DNA of 58,831 nucleotides from Nocardia elegans NBRC 108235 (GTDB taxonomy: Bacteria; Actinomycetota; Actinomycetes; Mycobacteriales; Mycobacteriaceae): contig NZ_BDBF01000052.1 in the NCBI RefSeq assembly GCF_001612845.1, positions 1 to 58,831 of the forward strand, written 5' to 3'. The notes beneath the pieces were generated by a model. It made no database searches. It saw nothing but the letters and a program-made list of their open reading frames with translations, and was not told the origin of the DNA. Position numbers and translations under genes: made by a program. Numbering within the stretch: position 1 is the first letter of the stretch; every line of letters starts with the position of its first letter. Of the stretch, positions 25,213 to 33,581 are shown one piece after another.

Positions 25213-25967
25213 GGATGATCGCCGCGGATTCGGCGGTGATGTTCCGCCGGTGCGCCCGGCATACCCTCCGCAGTCCGGACACGCTGATCATCTCGCTGCT
25301 CATGCCGATCCTGGTGATGCTGCTGTTCACCTACGTCTTCGGCGGCGCGATCGACGTCGGTGGTTCCTACCTCGACTACGTCGTGCCCGGAATCATGTTG
25401 TTGTGCACGGGATTCGGTGCGTCGATCACCGCGACCGCGGTCTCGGCGGATATGAGCCGGGGCAGTATCGACCGATTCCGGACGCTGCCGATGTTCCGGC
25501 AGGCGATCCTGGCCGGACACGTCGGTGAGGGGGTGGCGCGCAATCTTGCCGCCATCGCGATCGCGGTGACCGTGGCGGTCCTACTCGGCTATCGTCCGCG
25601 GGCGGACGTACTCGGCTGGCTGGGGGCGCTGGCCATGATCGTGCTGTTCGTGGTGGCGATCTGCTGGGTCGCGGTCGCGCTCGGGCTGGTGGCGAAGAAT
25701 CCCGAGGCGGCCGGCGGGATGACCTACGCGATCATGTTCATCCCCTACATCAGCAGCGCGTTCGTGCAGACCTCCACTATGCCCGCCTGGCTGCGCGGCT
25801 TCGCCGCCTACCAGCCCGCCACTCCGGTGGTGGATACCGTGCGCGGTCTACTGAATTCGAGCGGAACCGGCGGAAGCGCGGCACTGGCCCTGGTCTGGTG
25901 TGCGGGGCTCGGGGTGCTCGGTTTCGGCGCGGCGAGCGCGGTGTTCGACCGGCTCTCCCGGCGATAG
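25209..25967 (+). CDS. ABC-2 type transporter permease (DrrB-like)
   Basis: 252 aa from a GTG overlapping the GT1 stop codon (GTGA), hence translationally coupled; ATG 25215 is an alternative. Six hydrophobic segments and the ABC-2 signature are visible (VPGIMLLCTGFGASITATAVSADMSRGSIDRFRTLPM). DrrB/NodJ-like permeases export hydrophobic natural products with a DrrA-type ATPase, usually encoded just upstream. No ATPase gene is near it in this window, so it must borrow one. Confidence 0.88.
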   Translation: MRMIAADSAVMFRRCARHTLRSPDTLIISLLMPILVMLLFTYVFGGAIDVGGSYLDYVVPGIMLLCTGFGASITATAVSADMSRGSIDRFRTLPMFRQAILAGHVGEGVARNLAAIAIAVTVAVLLGYRPRADVLGWLGALAMIVLFVVAICWVAVALGLVAKNPEAAGGMTYAIMFIPYISSAFVQTSTMPAWLRGFAAYQPATPVVDTVRGLLNSSGTGGSAALALVWCAGLGVLGFGAASAVFDRLSRR

Positions 25968-26048
25968 CGGACCACGGCGTCTCACCGCCGCGGCGGCGCG
26001 GTCTGCGGCGGGGACGGATCGGATAGCGTGCGGCGGCTCTCGCGCGGC

Positions 26049-26603
26049 TCAGTGCGTGCTGCGATTGTCGCCCGCGAGACGGCCTCGCCTGATCAACGCC
26101 CGTTTGGCGCCCGGCGCGATCGGCGGCAGCGGTGGTTCCGAATCCGATTCCGGCTCAGCGGTATTGGGCCGGACGAACAAGGTGACCGAGGCGGCCGGAC
26201 TGAATCCACTGCGGGTCATCAGGGTGGCCGAGGCGGTATTGCTCTGCTCCACGTCGGTCACGATGCGGCGTGCTCCCCGCGCGAACAACGCCTCCGAACA
26301 GATGTCCACCAGTCGCCGCGCCAGCCCGCGCCCCTGCATATCCGGCGCCACCGCGACCCACTCCAGATATCCCCAGTCGTCCCGCAATTCGAATTCCATG
26401 GACCCCAGCACGAATCCCACCACCCGATCCGAATCCAATGCCACCCAGCAGGCGTTGTCCGCCGAATCCAAATGTTCGGCCACCGACGTCAACGACCACG
26501 AGGTGTAGGGCTTGACGCTGGTGTCGAACACTTCGTGACCCAGATCCAGCACCTGCCGCAAATGCCCCAGCCCCATGGGCACGATCACCGCATCGCCATC
26601 CAT
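26049..26603 (-). CDS. GNAT family N-acetyltransferase
   Basis: 184 aa from the ATG at 26603. Motif A of the GNAT fold is clear: WVAVAPDMQGRGLARRLVD with the Q/RxxGxG/A acetyl-CoA loop, preceded by WVALDSDRVVGFVLGSM and followed by DVEQSNTASATLMTRSGF. The last ~25 residues are a low-complexity tail. It converges on the ABC permease. Substrate unknown. Confidence 0.85.
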   Translation of the reverse strand: MDGDAVIVPMGLGHLRQVLDLGHEVFDTSVKPYTSWSLTSVAEHLDSADNACWVALDSDRVVGFVLGSMEFELRDDWGYLEWVAVAPDMQGRGLARRLVDICSEALFARGARRIVTDVEQSNTASATLMTRSGFSPAASVTLFVRPNTAEPESDSEPPLPPIAPGAKRALIRRGRLAGDNRSTH

Positions 26604-26657
26604 CCGCCCAGTTTGCCAGAGGTGTGCCGACCGTCGGACGTTGTGGATTCCGCCGGT

Positions 26658-26692
26658 GGGGCGCGTCGCGTCGCGCACGCGTGACGCGCCCC
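26658..26692 (-). terminator. Hairpin after the exported Gly-rich protein gene
   Basis: GGGGCGCGTC pairs with GACGCGCCCC around a 15-nt GC-rich loop, 37 bp past the stop codon at 26729. It has no T-run. Confidence 0.5.
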
Positions 26693-26728
26693 GAGTCGGC
26701 GGACATGGACCCGCCGACGTTCCTGCGA

Positions 26729-27412
26729 TCAGCCGTTGGGCTGATTCGGAGCGCCGTCCATCGGCGGCGCCATCCCGGGTCCGCCGCCCTGTCCGGGAGC
26801 CGCGCCTCCCGGTCCGGGACCGTTCTGCCCCGGATCGCCGCCCTGCGCCATCCCGCCGAAGCGGCCGGACCGTCCGGTGCGGCCACCCATCTGCCCGGAT
26901 TCGGTGCCGCTCGTGATCGCGGTCGCGGTGGCGCTCCCGTTCGCCTCCGTGCCCTGAATGCGCACGGTGTCACCGACTTTCACCTCCGAATGCTGGGTGC
27001 TGCCGGAAATCGTGTAGGTCTGGGTGAAGTTGTCGGCGCTCTTGGCGGTGATCGAGGTGTCCGATACCGCGGTCACCGTGCCCGTCTGGGTGATCTCGGT
27101 GGTGTAGCCGCCGTTGCCGTCGCTGATCACGAACTGGCCGTGCAGGCTCTGGCCGGTCATGCCCATACCGCCCGGGCTCGCGGTGTTGTGCCCGCCGCCC
27201 CAGCTGGTCCCGGGCCCGCCCGGACCACCGTGGGCGCTGCCGCCGGAATGTGTGGCCGCGTAGACGACGCCGCCCCCGGCCGCCGCGATCACCGCGGCGA
27301 TGCCAACCGCGGCCAGCGACTTCTTCGTCGACCAGGTGGCGGCCGGCCGGGTCTGCGGCGCGCCCCAGGTGTGTTCCGGCTCGGCCGGAGGCTGTGGGGT
27401 GGGCTCGGTCAT
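26729..27412 (-). CDS. Membrane-anchored Gly-rich protein with DUF5666-like beta domain
   Basis: 227 aa, with AAGGAG 7 nt before the ATG. Residues ~1-29 are a cytoplasmic Pro-rich tail, ~30-52 a single membrane helix (SLAAVGIAAVIAAAGGGVVYAA), then Gly-rich linker, a small OB-like domain (~100-170: TGTVTAVSDTSITAKS, VKVGDTVRIQG) and a Gly/Pro-rich tail. The domain resembles DUF5666. It is divergent from the two-component system, which is a natural candidate for its control. Extracytoplasmic, function unknown. Confidence 0.75.
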   Translation of the reverse strand: MTEPTPQPPAEPEHTWGAPQTRPAATWSTKKSLAAVGIAAVIAAAGGGVVYAATHSGGSAHGGPGGPGTSWGGGHNTASPGGMGMTGQSLHGQFVISDGNGGYTTEITQTGTVTAVSDTSITAKSADNFTQTYTISGSTQHSEVKVGDTVRIQGTEANGSATATAITSGTESGQMGGRTGRSGRFGGMAQGGDPGQNGPGPGGAAPGQGGGPGMAPPMDGAPNQPNG

Positions 27413-27615
27413 CGCGTACTCCTTGTCGTCGAATGCGATCGCGGGGCGTCGATGCCGCGATCGCGTTGCTCGGTCAACCCTGCGATGCGAAGCTGGGTCT
27501 GCGCTGTGGACTCGTTCGGTACCCGCTGTGGTGAGCGCGCCGCGACCGCCGCACTCACAGCCGACCCCCAGATACGGCACAGCGGACACCTAGCCGCCGT
27601 TCCCAGACTGGGGTC
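27413..27615. promoter_or_regulatory. Divergent promoter region with inverted repeat
   Basis: 203-bp gap between the exported protein and the response regulator. It holds GCGATCGCGG (27435-27444) and CCGCGATCGC (27455-27464), 10-bp perfect arms with a 10-nt spacer. This could be a hairpin in the leader of the minus-strand gene or a regulator site. Nothing else is recognised. Confidence 0.45.
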
Positions 27616-28356
27616 ATGACCACCACGAACACCCCGGCCGAGCGCGTCGTGATGCGCCGCGCGGACGGCAGCCCCGTGACCGTCCTCGTCGTCGACGACG
27701 AACCGGTGCTCGCGGAAATGGTGTCGATGGCGTTGCGCTACGAAGGCTGGCAGGTCGTCACCGCCGCCGACGGCCGCACCGCGGTCACCGCGGCCCGCGA
27801 GAACCGCCCCGACGTGGTGGTTCTCGACGTGATGCTGCCGGATATGACCGGGCTCGAGGTGCTCGCGAAGCTGCGCCGCGATCTGCCGTATCTGCCGGTG
27901 CTGCTGCTGACCGCGAAGGATTCGGTCGAAGATCGCATCGCCGGGCTCACCGCCGGCGGCGACGACTACGTCACCAAACCGTTCAGCATCGAGGAGGTGG
28001 TCCTGCGCCTGCGCGCACTGCTGCGCCGCACCGGCATCACCACCGTCGACAACGACGCTCAGATCGTGGTGGGCGATCTGATGCTCGACGAGGACAGCCA
28101 CGAGGTGACGCGCGCGGGCGAGCCGATCACGCTGACCTCCACGGAGTTCGAACTGCTGCGCTATTTCATGCGCAATCCCCGTCGCGTGCTGAGCAAAGCG
28201 CAGATTCTGGACCGGGTCTGGAGCTACGACTTCGGCGGCCGCTCCAATATCGTCGAGCTCTATGTCTCCTATCTGCGCAAGAAGATCGACAGTGGTCGCG
28301 AACCGATGATCCACACCCTGCGCGGCGCCGGATATGTCCTCAAACCCGCCGCCTGA
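27616..28356 (+). CDS. OmpR/PhoB family response regulator (TrcR-like)
   Basis: 246 aa. Receiver domain residues ~22-135 with Asp27-Asp28, phosphoacceptor Asp71, Thr99 and Lys121; winged-helix DNA-binding domain ~150-246 (LTSTEFELLRYFMRNPRRVLSK, then RSNIVELYVSYLRKKID). Its 3' end overlaps the histidine kinase by 23 nt, so the two are translationally coupled. Layout and similarity recall mycobacterial TrcR/TrcS. Likely targets are the flanking envelope genes. That is inference from position. Confidence 0.93.
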   Translation: MTTTNTPAERVVMRRADGSPVTVLVVDDEPVLAEMVSMALRYEGWQVVTAADGRTAVTAARENRPDVVVLDVMLPDMTGLEVLAKLRRDLPYLPVLLLTAKDSVEDRIAGLTAGGDDYVTKPFSIEEVVLRLRALLRRTGITTVDNDAQIVVGDLMLDEDSHEVTRAGEPITLTSTEFELLRYFMRNPRRVLSKAQILDRVWSYDFGGRSNIVELYVSYLRKKIDSGREPMIHTLRGAGYVLKPAA

Positions 28357-29926
28357 GGCCCCGGCGAGCGAGCCGCGGTCTCGCCGTTGGTGGTCGGCGC
28401 GCGGTTGGTCGCTGCGCGCGCGACTGCTGGTCGGACAGTTGCTGTTGCTGGTGGTCGTGGTCGTAGGTATCGGCGCCGCAACGGAATTCGCACTGCAGCA
28501 GTTTCTCGTGCATCAGCTCGACACCGAGTTGGTCGATGTGCAGAAGCGTTCCCTCGGCGAGGCCGGCGGTGGGCCGAGTCTCGGGCCGCCACCCGGCGAT
28601 CCGGACCACGGCTATCGGCCGCCGCCGAACCACGGCGGTCCCGGGCCGGATTTCCTGGACCGGCGCGGCATTCAAGCCGATACCGTCGGCGCCAGTATCG
28701 ACGGCACCGACATCACCGCCGCCAAGATCGATGCCGACGGGACCCAGACCAGCTTGTCCGCGGCCGCCCGGCAGCAGTTGGCCCGGGTGGCGTCGGACGG
28801 CGATCCGGTGACCGTCGACCTCGACGGGCAGGGCTCCTATCGCGTGGTCGCGAATTCGACCTGGCTGGGCGCCACCGTGGTCACCGGTATGCCGTTGACC
28901 ACGGTCCACGCCACGTTGATGCGGGTCCTGCTGATCCTGGTGGTGGTCACCGCGGTGGTGCTCGTCGTCGCGATCACCGTGGGCATCTGGGTGATCCGCC
29001 GCGCGCTGGCACCGCTGGACCGAGTGGCCGCCACGGCCTCCCGGGTGGCCGATCTGCAGCTCGATCGCGGCGAAGTGGCTTTGCCGGTGCGGGTTCCGGC
29101 CGAGGACGCCGATCCGCGTACCGAGGTCGGACAGCTCGGTTCCGCGGTCAACCGCATGCTCGATCACATCGACAGCGCGCTGTCGGCCCGCCATGCCAGT
29201 GAGACGCGGGTGCGGCAGTTCCTCGCCGACGCCAGTCACGAACTGCGCACCCCGCTGGCCGCGATTCGCGGCTATGCCGAACTGGCCCAACGGAAACGGG
29301 CCGAGGTGCCCGGCGACGTCGCCAACGCGATGAACCGAGTGGATTCGGAATCGCGACGGATGACGGCGCTGGTCGAGGACATGCTGTTGCTGGCCCGGCT
29401 CGATTCCGGGCGCGGTCTCGAACACGAGCCGGTGGACCTGACCCGGTTGACCGTCGACGCCGTCAGCGACGCCCACATCGCGGGCCCGGACCACCGGTGG
29501 AATCTGGATCTGCCCGGCGAACCGGTCGTCGTCACCGGTGATGCGGCGCGACTGCACCAGGTGCTGGCCAACCTGCTCGCCAACGCGCGGGTGCATACGG
29601 GCCCCGGCACCACCGTCACGGTCTCGCTGGAACACGACGGCGCCGGCGGCGCGATCTGGCGGGTCGCCGACAACGGTCCCGGTATTCCCGCCGCACTTCA
29701 GCCGGAAGTGTTCGAACGCTTCGCGCGCGGCGATTCCTCGCGCTCGCGGCGGGCCGGGAGCAGCGGTCTGGGGCTGGCGATCGTCGCGGCGGTGGTGAAA
29801 TCGCACGGCGGCGCGATCAGCCTCGACAGTGCACCGGGACATACCGTTTTCACCGTCCGGCTGCCGGAGGAGACCTCACAGCGGGCACACAGCGAAGCCC
29901 AAGGCAGCAACCACCTCGGTCGATGA
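28334..29926 (+). CDS. Sensor histidine kinase (TrcS-like)
   Basis: 530 aa. Membrane helices near 30-52 and 195-222 enclose a ~140-residue extracytoplasmic sensor with a Gly/Pro-rich stretch. A HAMP linker follows (~222-280), then the H box with His302 in ASHELRTP, N box (LANLLANARVHTGPG), G1 (DNGPGIP) and G2 (GSSGLGLAIV). All catalytic motifs are intact. Overlaps the response regulator and is followed 10 bp later by the YkcB-like glycosyltransferase on the same strand. Confidence 0.93.
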   Translation: MSSNPPPEAPASEPRSRRWWSARGWSLRARLLVGQLLLLVVVVVGIGAATEFALQQFLVHQLDTELVDVQKRSLGEAGGGPSLGPPPGDPDHGYRPPPNHGGPGPDFLDRRGIQADTVGASIDGTDITAAKIDADGTQTSLSAAARQQLARVASDGDPVTVDLDGQGSYRVVANSTWLGATVVTGMPLTTVHATLMRVLLILVVVTAVVLVVAITVGIWVIRRALAPLDRVAATASRVADLQLDRGEVALPVRVPAEDADPRTEVGQLGSAVNRMLDHIDSALSARHASETRVRQFLADASHELRTPLAAIRGYAELAQRKRAEVPGDVANAMNRVDSESRRMTALVEDMLLLARLDSGRGLEHEPVDLTRLTVDAVSDAHIAGPDHRWNLDLPGEPVVVTGDAARLHQVLANLLANARVHTGPGTTVTVSLEHDGAGGAIWRVADNGPGIPAALQPEVFERFARGDSSRSRRAGSSGLGLAIVAAVVKSHGGAISLDSAPGHTVFTVRLPEETSQRAHSEAQGSNHLGR

Positions 29927-29936
29927 CGATCGACAT

Positions 29937-31949
29937 ATGACGACGACTGTGCTGGAAACGCCCCCGGCCGCGGTGACCGAACCGCCGCCGACGCGGACCG
30001 CGAGCCCGTGGTGGCGGCAGCTGTCGCTGGTGGCGCTGCTGGCGGCCACCGCGCTGCTGTACGTGTGGGACCTGGGTGCCGGCGGCTGGGCCAACGAGTT
30101 CTACGCCGCCGCCGTGCAGGCCGGATCGCAGAGCTGGAAGGCGATGCTGTTCGGATCCAGCGACGCCGCCAACGCGATCACCGTGGACAAGACGCCCGGC
30201 GCGCTGTGGGTCATGGATATGTCCGCGCGGATCTTCGGCTTCAACTCGTGGAGTCTGCTGGTGCCGCAGGCGCTCGAGGGCGTCGCCGCCGTCGCCGTGC
30301 TGTACGCCGCGGTGCGCCGGGTCGCCGGGCACTGGCCGGGAGTTCTCGCCGGTGCCGTTCTGGCGCTCACACCGGCCGCGGCGCTGATGTTCCGCTTCGA
30401 CAATCCGGATGCCCTGCTCGTGCTGTTGCTGACCGCCGCCGCCTACTGCGTGCTGCGATCCGTCGAAAAGGGCAGCGCCGCGTGGTGGCTGCCGCTGGCC
30501 GGGGTGGCCGTCGGATTCGGATTCCTGGCGAAGATGATGCAGGCGTTCATCGTGCTGCCGGTTTTCGCGGTGGTGTATCTGCTTGCGGCCCAAGTTACTC
30601 GGAAAACGAGGATTATCCGCGCGGTGGCGGCTGTGCTCGCGATGGTGGTGTCCGCGGGCTGGTATCTGGCCGTGGTCGCGCTCTGGCCGGCCTCGTCGCG
30701 GCCCTTCATCGGCGGCTCACAGCACAACAGCGTGCTCGAATTGGCGTTGGGCTACAACGGTTTCGGGCGGCTCACCGGTGAGGAGGTGGGCGGTCTGGGC
30801 AATATGAACTACGACGTCGGCTGGGCGCGGCTGTTCGGCTCCGAGATGGGTGGTCAGATCTCCTGGCTGATCCCGGCGGCGCTGATCCTCGGTGTGGCCG
30901 GTCTCTGGCTCACCCGTCGCGCGCCTCGCACCGATCCGGCGCGGGCAGCGCTGATGCTGTGGCTGGGCTGGCTGGTGCTCACCGGCGGGATCTTCAGCTT
31001 CGCGAGCGGCATCCTGCACCCCTACTACACGGTGGCGCTGGCTCCGGCCGTTGCGGGCAGTGTGGCGATCGGCGCCTGGCAACTGTGGTTGCGGCGCAAC
31101 GACCTTCGGGCGACAGCCGTGCTATCGGGAACGCTGGTGGTGACCACCGTCCTGGCCTGCATCCTGCTGGCGCGCACCGGTGAGTGGAATCCGTGGCTTC
31201 GCCCCGTCATCGCGGTGGTCGGTGTGGGTGCGGCGGCGCTGCTGCTGGTCGTCTCCCGGTTGCCGCGGGCACTCGGTGCGGCGGTGGTGGCCGTCGCGCT
31301 GGCCGCCGGACTGGCAGGACCGACCGCCTACGCGGTGGCGACCGCGTCGACTCCGCACACCGGGGCGATCCCGTCCGCCGGGCCGTCCAGCGGGCGCTTC
31401 GGTGGGATGCCGCCGGGTGGTGCGCCCGGCGGCCAGGCCGGAAATGCCTCCGGCGGTGGGCAAACCGGCACCGGCAGCCAATCCGGCACGGGGAACAGCC
31501 AATTCGGTGCGGCGCCCGGTGGGCAATCCACGACCAGCGGTGCGACTGCGCATGCCGGTGGACCGATGGGCGGGCTCCTGGGCGGTATCACCGTCGGCTC
31601 GAATCTGTCTGCGGCACTGAGTGACAACGCCGGCGCCTATACCTGGGTAGCGGCCGCGGTCGGCTCCAACAGCGCCGCCGCCTACCAACTGGCGACCGGC
31701 GACCCGGTCATGGCCGTCGGCGGATTCAACGGCACCGACCCGTCCCCGACCCTGGCGCAGTTCCAGCAGTACGTGGCCCAGCACAAGATCCACTACTTCG
31801 TCGGCGGCGCCGGCATGGGCGGCATGCGCGGCGCCTCCAGCGGCGGCAGCCAGGCCGCCTCCGAGATCGCCGCCTGGGTAGCCGCCAACTTCACCGCCCG
31901 GACGATCGACGGAGTAACGGTCTACGACCTGACCGCACCCGCCGAGTAG
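29937..31949 (+). CDS. YkcB-like membrane glycosyltransferase (GT39/PMT superfamily), copy 1
   Basis: 670 aa from the ATG at 29937. Roughly ten membrane helices in the first ~490 residues form a GT-C fold. The first periplasmic loop carries WANEFYAAAVQ with the acidic residue expected for catalysis, plus DKTPGALWV and FRFDNPDALLVLLL. A Gly/Ser-rich spacer (~515-590) leads to a C-terminal domain (VMAVGGFNGTDPSPTLAQFQ) shared with YkcA/YkcB proteins. Such enzymes use polyprenyl-phosphate sugars on envelope acceptors. It follows the histidine kinase by 10 bp and is a paralogue of the gene at 37502. The start has no strong ribosome-binding site. Confidence 0.88.
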   Translation: MTTTVLETPPAAVTEPPPTRTASPWWRQLSLVALLAATALLYVWDLGAGGWANEFYAAAVQAGSQSWKAMLFGSSDAANAITVDKTPGALWVMDMSARIFGFNSWSLLVPQALEGVAAVAVLYAAVRRVAGHWPGVLAGAVLALTPAAALMFRFDNPDALLVLLLTAAAYCVLRSVEKGSAAWWLPLAGVAVGFGFLAKMMQAFIVLPVFAVVYLLAAQVTRKTRIIRAVAAVLAMVVSAGWYLAVVALWPASSRPFIGGSQHNSVLELALGYNGFGRLTGEEVGGLGNMNYDVGWARLFGSEMGGQISWLIPAALILGVAGLWLTRRAPRTDPARAALMLWLGWLVLTGGIFSFASGILHPYYTVALAPAVAGSVAIGAWQLWLRRNDLRATAVLSGTLVVTTVLACILLARTGEWNPWLRPVIAVVGVGAAALLLVVSRLPRALGAAVVAVALAAGLAGPTAYAVATASTPHTGAIPSAGPSSGRFGGMPPGGAPGGQAGNASGGGQTGTGSQSGTGNSQFGAAPGGQSTTSGATAHAGGPMGGLLGGITVGSNLSAALSDNAGAYTWVAAAVGSNSAAAYQLATGDPVMAVGGFNGTDPSPTLAQFQQYVAQHKIHYFVGGAGMGGMRGASSGGSQAASEIAAWVAANFTARTIDGVTVYDLTAPAE

Positions 31950-31991
31950 GGATCGGACCCCGTATGGGCGGGAGTAGGGGTTTACCTGCCG

Positions 31992-32027
31992 GTATATCGG
32001 TGCAGGAATATTCCTGCACCGATATAC
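31992..32027. repeat. 36-bp perfect palindrome
   Basis: The left half is GTATATCGGTGCAGGAAT and the right half its exact reverse complement, with no spacer. It lies 42 bp after the glycosyltransferase stop and 8 bp before the toxin remnant. It could be a toxin-antitoxin operator, a cruciform-type terminator or a mobile-element relic. Confidence 0.9.
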
Positions 32028-32035
32028 ATGCATCT

Positions 32036-32119
32036 ATGTGGCGGATCGAGTCTCGCGAGGTGGCGCGCGCACGGCGTGCGCTGGAGCGCTACCGCGACAG
32101 CAAGGAGAGAGACCGATGA
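32036..32119 (+). pseudogene. C-terminal remnant of a RelE/Gp49-like toxin
   Basis: 27-codon frame (ESREVARARRALERYRDSK) ending in an ATGA overlap with the XRE gene. The sequence matches the basic C-terminal helix of RelE/HigB (phage Gp49-like) toxins, which usually precede an XRE antitoxin with just this overlap. The catalytic body is gone, so only the tail remains. Confidence 0.45.
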
Positions 32120-32421
32120 AGAATGTGAACTATCGGGACCTGGTCAACGACCGTCTCGAGGAGATGACTCCCGATCAGCGCGTCGAATACGACGCGGCTT
32201 ACGAACGTGCCGGTCTAGCGCTGCGCTTGGCAGAACTGTTCTACGAGGCGCGTGCTGCGGCAGGTTTGACGCAGACGGAACTCGCGCGCCGGATGGGCAC
32301 CACTCAACCGACCATCGCTCGGATCGAAGGTGGCGGCCGCATGCCCACTCTGGACATGCTCGAACGGCTGGCCATCGCTGTCGGCCAGCGCCTCGACATC
32401 TCGCTCGGGCCTGCGGCGTAA
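32116..32421 (+). CDS. XRE family HTH protein, HigA-like antitoxin
   Basis: 101 aa, with AAGGAG 9 nt before the ATG. The helical N-terminal region (NVNYRDLVNDRLEEMTPDQ) is typical of antitoxins paired with Gp49/HigB toxins. The XRE helix-turn-helix follows (ARAAAGLTQTELARRMGTTQPTIARIEGG). The partner toxin is reduced to a 27-codon stub immediately upstream, so it now looks like an orphan antitoxin or DNA-binding regulator. The 36-bp palindrome upstream may be its operator. Confidence 0.85.
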   Translation: MKNVNYRDLVNDRLEEMTPDQRVEYDAAYERAGLALRLAELFYEARAAAGLTQTELARRMGTTQPTIARIEGGGRMPTLDMLERLAIAVGQRLDISLGPAA

Positions 32422-32436
32422 CAGTCCACCCACCCG

Positions 32437-32607
32437 TCAGTCGAAGAATTCGGAGACGGTGGCGGCTGTCAGCAGTCGTTCGGTCCACGTCTCGACGTCG
32501 ACTGTGTCACCACCGCGCACGCGGTCGATGACCGAGCCGTCTCGACAATCGCCCAGCAGAAGCGGTGCATCCTCATCGTCCGACGGCCGCTTGCCCGATG
32601 ACCTTCG
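32437..32607 (-). other. Start-less reading frame downstream of the EspG-like pseudogene
   Basis: About 55 codons of GC-ending, acidic, protein-like sequence (DGSVIDRVRGGDTVDVETW) ending at the stop 32437, with no start codon; it begins inside the last codons of the EspG-like frame. It is either a fragment of another decayed gene or a frameshifted extension. No family recognised. Confidence 0.3.
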
Positions 32608-33321
32608 CTGATGCGGGCGTTATGACGGTGTCGTTGTCGTCGACGTCTTCGAGGTATCGGCCCGACGCTCGGCTGGTGTCGCTGACGTCGAGCCAGGTGA
32701 CGAATACCTGTGGGTAGGGGAGGGAGTCGTGGAGATGTCGGTCGATCCGCAGGTAGCCTTGGGCGCTGCGTTCCAGACGCAACAGCATTCGTATTCGTTC
32801 CTCGGGTGGGCGTTTGCCGGCGTCGTCGCGAAGCCACGAACTCGGCGGTTCGTCGCCGCGGACCCGCGGGGTGTATCCAACCATCGGGCCTGCCGTGCCG
32901 GCACCGACGGTCGGCATGGTTGCAGCGATATGTCGGCCCAGCTGGTGTCTACTCGTGACGACAAGTTTGATGTCACCACCGAAATCGGCTGTCGGTCCCG
33001 GCTTTTGGAACACGACTACCCCGAGATCTCCGACCGCTGCGGCTTGGGATCGGACACGGCGATGAGAGTTGTGAAACCAGCCGTTGCAGACGATGCGCAG
33101 GTCGGGGTTGGCGAGGATGCGTAGCGGCCCGGTGAGGTCGGGATCGGCGCCGCGCGGGTAGCGAGAACTGATCTCCATTCGCCGAATCTCGTATTCGACT
33201 GCTGTAGCCGAGCTTTCGATGATATTGATGGATGCGGATAGTCACCGTCCAGACCGGTCTCCGATGCCCAGACATGAGAGAACTCGTCGGGGGTGAATTC
33301 CCAGGAAGTCTGTGTAATCAC
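32573..33321 (-). pseudogene. EspG-like ESX secretion-associated protein, frameshifted
   Basis: A GTG at 33321 opens with SWEFTPDEFSHVWASETGL, the typical EspG N-terminus (W-x-FTPDEF-x-x-W). Near 33225-33232 the frame breaks. The continuation in another frame (EYEIRRMEISSRYPRG to SAKVIGQAAVGR) completes a ~250-aa protein with the EspG-type C-terminal YL-D/ITPASA region. A single lost base would explain the break. EspG proteins are cytosolic chaperones of PE/PPE substrates of type VII secretion. Nocardiae carry many orphan copies. It sits in a patch of decayed genes. Confidence 0.7.
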
Positions 33322-33452
33322 CGTTGCGGCCCTGCGTTGGGTTCGGCGTCCATGATCGGGCCGGTTCCGGAGAGGTCGATGTATTCGAGCTCGGTTTCCT
33401 TTGCGGGATTCTCGTGCGCGCCGGAAGCGGCGTACCTGCTGCTGACAGACGA
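33318..33452 (-). pseudogene. C-terminal fragment of a gene coupled to the EspG-like gene
   Basis: GC-ending codons encode NPAKETELEYIDLSGTGP and end in a GTGA overlap with the EspG-like start, the signature of a translationally coupled upstream gene. No start codon is present within this fragment. Opposite-strand alternatives exist here, so the call is tentative. The remainder of 33453-33581 shows nothing clear. Confidence 0.35.
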
Positions 33453-33581
33453 ATGAGTGGAAGTCAACAGTCTTGTTGCGCTGCAGGATGATTCGTCGAT
33501 CCGGGTATGTCGACGCGCGGCGCTCGACCTGGCCTGAGGGCGCATCCTATGTCGCTTCGCGGCTTGGACAGTTATAGCGGA

